30,199 nucleotides of DNA from a virus: IMG/VR virus record IMGVR_UViG_3300009181_000239, positions 1 to 30,199 of that record. One strand, given 5' to 3'. Position numbers and translations under genes: made by a program. The notes beneath the pieces were generated by a model. That model did no database searches and was not told the DNA's origin. It saw nothing but the letters and a program-made list of their open reading frames with translations. This document shows, piece after piece, positions 25,782 through 30,199 of this stretch (position 1 is the first letter of the stretch; each line of letters opens with the position of its first letter).

Positions 25782-26023
25782 TATTTGCTCTCCAACTTCT
25801 TAATCAATTTCTGCACCTTGATTTCGGTCTGTCGTACATCCATGTACATCCACATGAGGACTGGCATAAAGAACAAGACCAGACAAAGCAATATCACAAT
25901 TACGATGACGTAGAAAGAGTCATCGTTAGAATCATCATCCACGCCCACAGGATCATTAGGATAGTTATTCCCCCTACTAGAACCCTGTGTTGAATTTTGC
26001 TTATAGCCTGTCTTCGTTGCCAT
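25781..26023 (-). CDS. single-span membrane protein of the lysis cluster
   Basis: This encodes 80 residues: a hydrophilic Asn/Ser/Asp-rich head (1-36), one strong membrane span (about 37-60, IVIVILLCLVLFFMPVLMWM) and a short basic helical tail. No lipobox or signal-peptidase II site is seen. AAGG stands about seven bases before the ATG. Its first 41 codons overlap, in a different frame, the end of the 213-residue gene. Position next to the holin suggests a lysis-related role such as an antiholin or spanin-like part, but the sequence does not show which. Confidence 0.68.
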   Translation of the reverse strand: MATKTGYKQNSTQGSSRGNNYPNDPVGVDDDSNDDSFYVIVIVILLCLVLFFMPVLMWMYMDVRQTEIKVQKLIKKLESK

Positions 26024-26541
26024 TCAATTGCCTTCTTTCTGTCCAACTCCTCTTTTCTCGCCAGTTGTTGTTGGTTGGCAATGTGTCCGATCATCTTGTT
26101 GACTCTGCTATAAAGATCCTTAAATTCACTGGGAACGTGGTACACCATGTACTCACGCAACTCATCGTTTAACTTCTCCATCTGTAGATCAGCAATAACT
26201 AACTTAATGGCAATGTCTTGTCCTTCTTCATCCCCTAACTTAGATGCTGTTGTCTCTTGCTCTTCTTTGTAGTGTTTCAAACCATTGTAGGCATGAAAGA
26301 ACTTGGTTAGAGCATCAGCAACTTGGGCATAGATTTGATTCTCATCAAACTCAGGTTTCTTTGCCTTTTTAACTGGCTTTTCAACAGATTTTTGTTGAAT
26401 TGGTTCTTTCTTATCCCCAAAAAGACCCGTTAAGAACCCCCACACTCCCTTGGCATCCTCTTGGATACCCTTTAAATCTTTGACTACACCTTCAACTTCA
26501 GCCTTGGCATCGAGGACATACTGCCTCCCCTCCTTGTACAT
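25900..26541 (-). CDS. coiled-coil protein with C-terminal membrane span
   Basis: From ATG 26541 this gives 213 residues. The body is charged and helical with coiled-coil character (for example ADLQMEKLNDELREYMVYH, NKMIGHIANQQQLARKEEL). One membrane span lies near 185-206 (VLVGGITILMILWAW). The frame stays open upstream for 23 more codons, to the TAA (26611-26613) of the previous gene. Those codons encode a coding-like helix (DPFTLVALASSAFKLVKES), which suggests the real N-terminus starts earlier, perhaps at ATT 26605-26607 (235 residues). The last 124 bases overlap the 80-residue gene. A tail-anchored protein in the lysis cluster, possibly spanin-like, is plausible. The family is not established. 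Confidence 0.68.
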   Translation of the reverse strand: MYKEGRQYVLDAKAEVEGVVKDLKGIQEDAKGVWGFLTGLFGDKKEPIQQKSVEKPVKKAKKPEFDENQIYAQVADALTKFFHAYNGLKHYKEEQETTASKLGDEEGQDIAIKLVIADLQMEKLNDELREYMVYHVPSEFKDLYSRVNKMIGHIANQQQLARKEELDRKKAIEWQRRQAISKIQHRVLVGGITILMILWAWMMILTMTLSTSS

Positions 26542-26610
26542 CTCGCATGATTCTTTGACGAGTTTAAACGCAGAGGATGCAAGGGCAACAAGTGTAAAAG
26601 GATCAATTTC

Positions 26611-26805
26611 TTACAACCCAAGAAGTTTGCTAAAGAACTGCCCTGCTACATTAGGGCCAAGAAGCACAAGAATCATCACACCATAAAGGAGATACTCAAT
26701 CTTAGCCATGCGCTTTTCTCCATTTTTAAGGGACTCAGCTATATGGGTATATCGCTCTTCGCAAACAGCAACGTGAACAGCTAGATCTTTCTCTGTGTCA
26801 GTCAT
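26611..26805 (-). CDS. small helical membrane protein, 64 residues
   Basis: The likely start is ATG 26805 (MTDTEKDLAVHVAVC), giving 64 residues. A longer frame to 26862 would cover most of the 50-residue gene with unusual His/Arg-rich residues. The protein has a helical first half (DLAVHVAVCEERYTHIAESL) and one membrane span near 40-58 (IEYLLYGVMILVLLGPNVAG). The start lies inside the end of the upstream gene, so the two are coupled. It resembles small phage membrane proteins placed before holins. The function is unknown. Confidence 0.62.
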   Translation of the reverse strand: MTDTEKDLAVHVAVCEERYTHIAESLKNGEKRMAKIEYLLYGVMILVLLGPNVAGQFFSKLLGL

Positions 26806-26950
26806 TTGGCTTATCTTGTGGTGGAGGAGTCTGTGCCTGTGCCTCTTTCTGCACTTCAGCAATCAATTGGAACACTTGGTCATAGGGTTGCTTACCTAAG
26901 TAGCCCATGATGGCGTTGATGAGGTTGACAGGTAGTGTGATTTTGTCCAT
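26798..26950 (-). CDS. 50-residue conserved-looking small protein
   Basis: ATG at 26948-26950 follows directly after the TAA (26951-26953) of the S74 fibre gene and opens a 50-codon frame ending TGA at 26798-26800. The product starts MDKITLPVNLINAIMGYLG, continues with a helix (YDQVFQLIAEVQKEAQAQ) and ends PPPQDKPND. GGAG lies about thirteen bases before the start. The hydrophobic and helical pattern looks like protein, and I recall similar very small phage proteins near fibre and lysis genes. Its end overlaps the start of the 64-residue gene by eight bases. No function is known. Confidence 0.7.
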   Translation of the reverse strand: MDKITLPVNLINAIMGYLGKQPYDQVFQLIAEVQKEAQAQTPPPQDKPND

Positions 26951-28057
26951 TTATTTGTTCTCCAATGCTGTTACTTTTGCGCTGAGTTCTTGAATTGCTT
27001 TAATGCAAAGAGAAACCATGTTGCCATAAGCCAAAGCATCAGGCAAACCATCTTCTGCGTATTGCACAAATTCCGTCAAACCAACAGCATGGACTTCTTC
27101 GGCAATTAAACCGCCAAAAATTGTTTCGCCATCGTTTTCGCTTTTGCCTTTATAAGTAACTGGGCGCAGTTGCAATACTTCCGCAAGACCATGTGTTGCT
27201 TCTTCAATATTTTTTTTGTACTTTAGTGAAGATGTTGAACGATAAAAATTACCACCTGAATCAATATATACATTTGCTCCACTACCGCTTGTAGTGTTAT
27301 AAACCTGTGGAACTCTTAAGTCACCACCAGTAGTAATAACTAACCTAGGATTCCCATCCCCATCAGACAGCACGATGTAGTTGCTTGCTGTGCGAATGTC
27401 TAAACTACCTTGGTTGCCGTTGTAGCCACCAAGAATGGTGTTATTTGCGCCAGTAGTCATAACCCCACCAGCATAATACCCAATAAAAGTATTTTTTGCG
27501 CCTGTTGAAGCATAACCAGCTTGGTCACCCATCATGGTGCAATAACTTGCGTTGCTTGTATATCCAGCTTGTCTACCTACGTAATTTGATTGCACTCCCG
27601 TGGTATTTGTATACCCCGCTTGATAACCTACTGCTGTGTTGTTTGATGCTGTGTTGTAGCGTAATGCTTGTTGTCCAACGGCTATGTTGTAATTGCCTGA
27701 TACATTGTCATATAAAACAGATGTTCCTACTCCAACATTTCCCGCACCAGTAGTTGTAACTCGACCAGCATAAGCACCAATAAAATTATTGCTATCACCT
27801 GATGTAATTGCATTGCCAGCACTATATCCAATAGCAACAGTTAAGCCACCAGTATTTGTGGCAACTTGTGCTAAATTGCCTAAAACAGTATTGGTAGCGA
27901 CAGAACCAGCACCTTGACCAATAGTCAATCCATGAATAGTTGAGTCAGCAGATGTTGTAATAGATGTTACAGAAGGCGTTGATGTAAACGCAGTTGTCTG
28001 CGTAGTCGCATCTGAAAAGGTGATGCTAGGACTTGAACCCGAAATAACTGTGGTCAT
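26951..28057 (-). CDS. tail fibre with YadA-like repeats and S74 chaperone
   Basis: This encodes 368 residues. The N-terminus (1-70) is Thr/Ser-rich and probably joins the tail. Residues about 74-214 contain nine repeats around xxGYQAGYxxx, the pattern of YadA-type trimeric beta-roll heads. From about 273 on there is an intramolecular chaperone of the S74 type: S276 and K281 in STSSLKYKKNI fit the self-cleavage Ser-Lys dyad, then LRPVTYK, FGGLIAEEVH, and a C-terminal coiled coil (IKAIQELSAKVTALENK). Such domains help trimers fold and are then cut off. AGGAG precedes the ATG. It is likely a receptor-binding fibre; the receptor is unknown. Confidence 0.85.
   Translation of the reverse strand: MTTVISGSSPSITFSDATTQTTAFTSTPSVTSITTSADSTIHGLTIGQGAGSVATNTVLGNLAQVATNTGGLTVAIGYSAGNAITSGDSNNFIGAYAGRVTTTGAGNVGVGTSVLYDNVSGNYNIAVGQQALRYNTASNNTAVGYQAGYTNTTGVQSNYVGRQAGYTSNASYCTMMGDQAGYASTGAKNTFIGYYAGGVMTTGANNTILGGYNGNQGSLDIRTASNYIVLSDGDGNPRLVITTGGDLRVPQVYNTTSGSGANVYIDSGGNFYRSTSSLKYKKNIEEATHGLAEVLQLRPVTYKGKSENDGETIFGGLIAEEVHAVGLTEFVQYAEDGLPDALAYGNMVSLCIKAIQELSAKVTALENK
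27411..27840 (-). repeat. nine protein-level repeats of the fibre head
   Basis: Within the fibre gene, about nine copies of a 14-16-residue unit appear, including AIGYSAG, FIGAYAG, AVGQQAL, AVGYQAG, YVGRQAG, MMGDQAG, FIGYYAG and ILGGYNG. The DNA copies differ, so this is old protein-level repetition rather than recent tandem duplication. Each unit is expected to form one turn of a trimeric beta-roll. Confidence 0.75.
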
Positions 28058-28058
28058 C

Positions 28059-28325
28059 TTATGCTCCTATTGCTGATATTTCTTCAGCAGATAATCCAAG
28101 CGCAGTTAACTTTGCTATTGCAGATGCTTTAGCAGTTGCTTGTGCTTGTTGTTGTTCAGCGTATTGGGTTTCTAATATGGTAACTTGCGCTGTCACTTGC
28201 TCTGATGATATTGTTATTTGATTGTTGTTTTCGTCTAATACAACCAAAGAATCAACATTATTACCTGAAATGTGTACAGCGTTTGTATATAAAGAAAGCA
28301 CAGCTTTATGAATATTAATACTCAT
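28059..28325 (-). CDS. fibre-associated small protein, 88 residues
   Basis: This encodes 88 residues with beta-like segments first (AVHISGNNVDSLVVLDENNN) and then a Gln/Ala-rich helix ending in IAKLTALGLSAEEISAIGA, a closing helix pattern I recall in small proteins next to phage fibres. Its start overlaps the previous stop by four bases (ATGA, 28322-28325), and it ends one base before the S74 fibre ATG. It may be a fibre assembly chaperone or a minor tail part. No family is assigned. Confidence 0.62.
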   Translation of the reverse strand: MSINIHKAVLSLYTNAVHISGNNVDSLVVLDENNNQITISSEQVTAQVTILETQYAEQQQAQATAKASAIAKLTALGLSAEEISAIGA

Positions 28326-28984
28326 TGTCTAATCTCCATTAAAATTATCGTACTTGCATTAGTACTACCTGAAGGTTGTGCAGTTACACTCATTCCAGAT
28401 AAACCTACTCTAAATTGTGTTGAATAAGTAGTGGAAGATGTTGTAGAAGGCGAATCTAAATAATTAAATGAGTAGTCGCTAATCATATATAATTGTTGAT
28501 TTACTGCTGTACTTGTTTGAGCAATTCTCAAACTATAAGAACCTGAACTATCCCCACCATTTGTGACTAATTGAGTTGCACCTCTATACAATTGAACACC
28601 CACGTTAGTTTGATAACCATAAGCACTTATTGCGGAATCCAAAAGAATTTGTTGACTTACTAAAACAAGAATTTTACTTGTACTAAATTGTGGTGTGATT
28701 GAAGCACTTAAATTTGTTGTGGCATAAGTTGTTGAAGTTGTGGTTGTGGGTGTCGAACTTGTACCCAACACAACTTGAACCACAGCACCACTAGGCATAT
28801 TAGTAGCAGTTAATTGACCTGTTATGCTTGATCCACTCATCACAGGAGCATTAGCAAACGTAGCAATCTGTCCTGAACTAATCGTCAACGCAGTTGTCCC
28901 TGCTGTCTGGAGTGCCAAAGCCCCTGAAGTATCAGAAGTAACAATGACCCCTGCTGATGTTGATGCGTTTACCGTTGCAGTCAT
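28322..28984 (-). CDS. tail fibre-like protein
   Basis: This encodes 220 residues. It is Ser/Thr/Gly-rich and beta-rich, with an N-terminal segment (SDTSGALALQTAGTTALTIS) typical of phage fibre stems. The C-terminal part (about 70-220, for example SKILVLVSQQIL, YGYQTNVGVQLYRGATQLV) looks like a globular beta-sandwich head. There is no S74 chaperone or coiled coil. AGGGAA precedes the ATG, two bases after the end of the S74 fibre upstream. It is probably a second receptor-binding or fibre-tip protein. Confidence 0.72.
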   Translation of the reverse strand: MTATVNASTSAGVIVTSDTSGALALQTAGTTALTISSGQIATFANAPVMSGSSITGQLTATNMPSGAVVQVVLGTSSTPTTTTSTTYATTNLSASITPQFSTSKILVLVSQQILLDSAISAYGYQTNVGVQLYRGATQLVTNGGDSSGSYSLRIAQTSTAVNQQLYMISDYSFNYLDSPSTTSSTTYSTQFRVGLSGMSVTAQPSGSTNASTIILMEIRQ

Positions 28985-28986
28985 GT

Positions 28987-30199
28987 TTATTTCCCTTCAA
29001 GAGCAGTTATACGCTCTGTTAGTGATGTAATTGTTGCTGATTGTGCTGTGACTAAAGCAGAGAGTTCTTGGATTGCTGATGTAAGAGTAGCCACCAAGAA
29101 TGATGTGTCTACGCCTTGATAAACTGGCACGGTGCGTGTACCCATGACGGCAGGGGTTGTGATGTTGCCCTCTTCGTCTTTAACTGCGGGAGTGACTTCG
29201 TACTCTTCTTCACGGGTTCCATCTTTAGAACCATGAACGCACTCAGGTACTATTTCTTGTAATTCATGGGCGATGAAACCTTGACCATCTGAACCGTCAA
29301 CATTCCATTTGTAAGTAACGGGCTTTAGTAAAGCAACTTTAGCTAATGCGCCTGTCATTGGTGCAATGTTTTGTTTTAAACGATAGTCAGATGATGTGTT
29401 GTAAGAAGTGCTTGAGCCACTTGTATAAATAGCACCTACGCCGCTATTACCATTGAAAAACTCCATCATTGGCTGACTGCCTGTTCCAGTTCTACCACTT
29501 TGAAAAATGCCTGATGCCGTTATTCTTCCGTAACTTGTTGTTGGAGGAACTGCATATTGCCCACCTACTTGAAGGTTTTGACTAGAGTCTATACGCATGG
29601 CTTCTGTATTGTTTGTAGCAAATTTTAAATTTGCTGATTCGTAATTGTTAATAAGTGCATCAGTACCACCCATTTCAATTAACAAACCATCAGAATTACC
29701 AGTCCCCGTTGAACTGTTATGCACTCTTAATGAAGGATAAGATGGACTATATACTCTTATACTAGTGTTTGAAGTACCTTGTACATCTAGCCCATAAGCA
29801 GGACTACTTGTACCTATACCTACATTGCCACTAATGGGGTTGAGCAACAAACTTGTGTAAGTAGCCCCTCCAGCAGAATCTTGTACTTGCAATCCTTTAA
29901 ATCCACTTGCAGTACCAGTAAAGTTTAAAGAGTAGCCAGTATTGTCTCTAATCTTTGCTTGGGAAGTTGTGTCAGACGCATATGTAGATAAAACATCAAA
30001 TTTAGCCAAAGGCGAAGTTGTACCTATACCTAGATTTGTTCCTGTAAAAGTAAGCGCAGTCCCAGTAGTCAAAGCACTTGTACTTGTAGCGTATGCTACG
30101 CCATTCGTTGTGAACCCTGCTCCTGATGTTTGTATTGTTCCAGTTTCAGCAGGCAGAGTAATTGTGTACGTCCCTGTTGCCGATGGAGTGATTGTGGTA
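28987..30199 (-). CDS. S74-chaperone tail fibre (5' end outside window)
   Basis: The reading frame stays open to the right edge of the window. A TTG at 30072 is probably not the start, because the codons before it still encode fibre-like sequence (TYTITLPAETGTIQTSG). The visible part has beta-rich Thr/Gly repeats (LGIGTTSPLAKFDV, VGIGTSSPAYGLDV), then an S74 chaperone with SDYRLKQNI, whose Ser codon is at 29389-29391 and Lys codon at 29374-29376. GFIAHELQEIVPE follows. It ends in a coiled coil (SAIQELSALVTAQSATITSL). It resembles the second S74 fibre downstream only in this C-terminal part. The partial state is due to the window, not to damage. Confidence 0.85.
   Translation of the reverse strand, partial: TTITPSATGTYTITLPAETGTIQTSGAGFTTNGVAYATSTSALTTGTALTFTGTNLGIGTTSPLAKFDVLSTYASDTTSQAKIRDNTGYSLNFTGTASGFKGLQVQDSAGGATYTSLLLNPISGNVGIGTSSPAYGLDVQGTSNTSIRVYSPSYPSLRVHNSSTGTGNSDGLLIEMGGTDALINNYESANLKFATNNTEAMRIDSSQNLQVGGQYAVPPTTSYGRITASGIFQSGRTGTGSQPMMEFFNGNSGVGAIYTSGSSTSYNTSSDYRLKQNIAPMTGALAKVALLKPVTYKWNVDGSDGQGFIAHELQEIVPECVHGSKDGTREEEYEVTPAVKDEEGNITTPAVMGTRTVPVYQGVDTSFLVATLTSAIQELSALVTAQSATITSLTERITALEGK

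Noticed and set aside
26806-26862. Longer N-terminus for the 64-residue protein
   Set aside because: The added residues are His/Arg-rich and unlike the rest. They come from the antiphase of the 50-residue gene.
1-30199. CRISPR arrays, tRNA genes, insertion sequences, integrase or attachment sites
   Set aside because: No regularly spaced direct repeats, cloverleaf-like segments, transposase motifs or recombinase genes were seen on either strand by reading. A tRNA scan and a repeat search would settle it.

Overview
The window is part of a tailed double-stranded DNA bacteriophage genome. It has two gene blocks transcribed toward each other. There are no host genes, tRNAs, rRNAs, insertion sequences or CRISPR arrays. 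Genes are tightly packed, with many ATGA or TAATG overlaps. The set of ejection proteins and the gp10-like stabilisation protein suggest a short-tailed (podovirus-like) phage of a Gram-negative, probably aquatic, host. The host assignment is inference from the look of the proteins, not something the DNA proves. No terminase, portal, capsid, DNA polymerase or integrase lies in the window, so lifestyle cannot be decided.

Bases 1-7275 (+ strand) hold the DNA-metabolism block: the tail of a possible upstream gene, a small zinc-finger protein, an SNF2-type helicase, a Gp157-like protein, a 76-residue unknown, a probable single-stranded-DNA-binding protein, a helix-turn-helix protein, a 61-residue unknown, a 977-residue primase-helicase and a 77-residue protein at the end. 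A good sigma-70-like promoter sits between the helicase and the Gp157-like gene.

Bases 7181-30199 (- strand, read from right to left) hold the virion and lysis block. In transcription order it contains: a tail fibre with an S74 self-cleaving chaperone (cut by the window edge); a fibre-like protein; an 88-residue protein; a second S74 fibre with YadA-like head repeats; three small genes, including a 50-codon one; two overlapping one-span membrane proteins; a holin; an M15 peptidase endolysin; a gp10-like structural protein; a small virion-type protein; and four large internal or ejection-type proteins of 893, 335, 705 and 3114 residues. The 705-residue protein carries a lytic transglycosylase domain. 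The 3114-residue protein is a polyvalent protein with two zincin-like metal sites, a buried twin-arginine-like motif and an LPD38-like C-terminus.

The two blocks converge at about 7.1-7.3 kb, where the last + strand gene runs 95 bases into the 3' end of the giant gene on the other strand. The most unusual observations are the giant protein, a short Gly-Gly motif shared by its three partners, a gene whose N-terminus appears to start at AUU or directly after a stop codon, and two membrane proteins encoded in overlapping frames.
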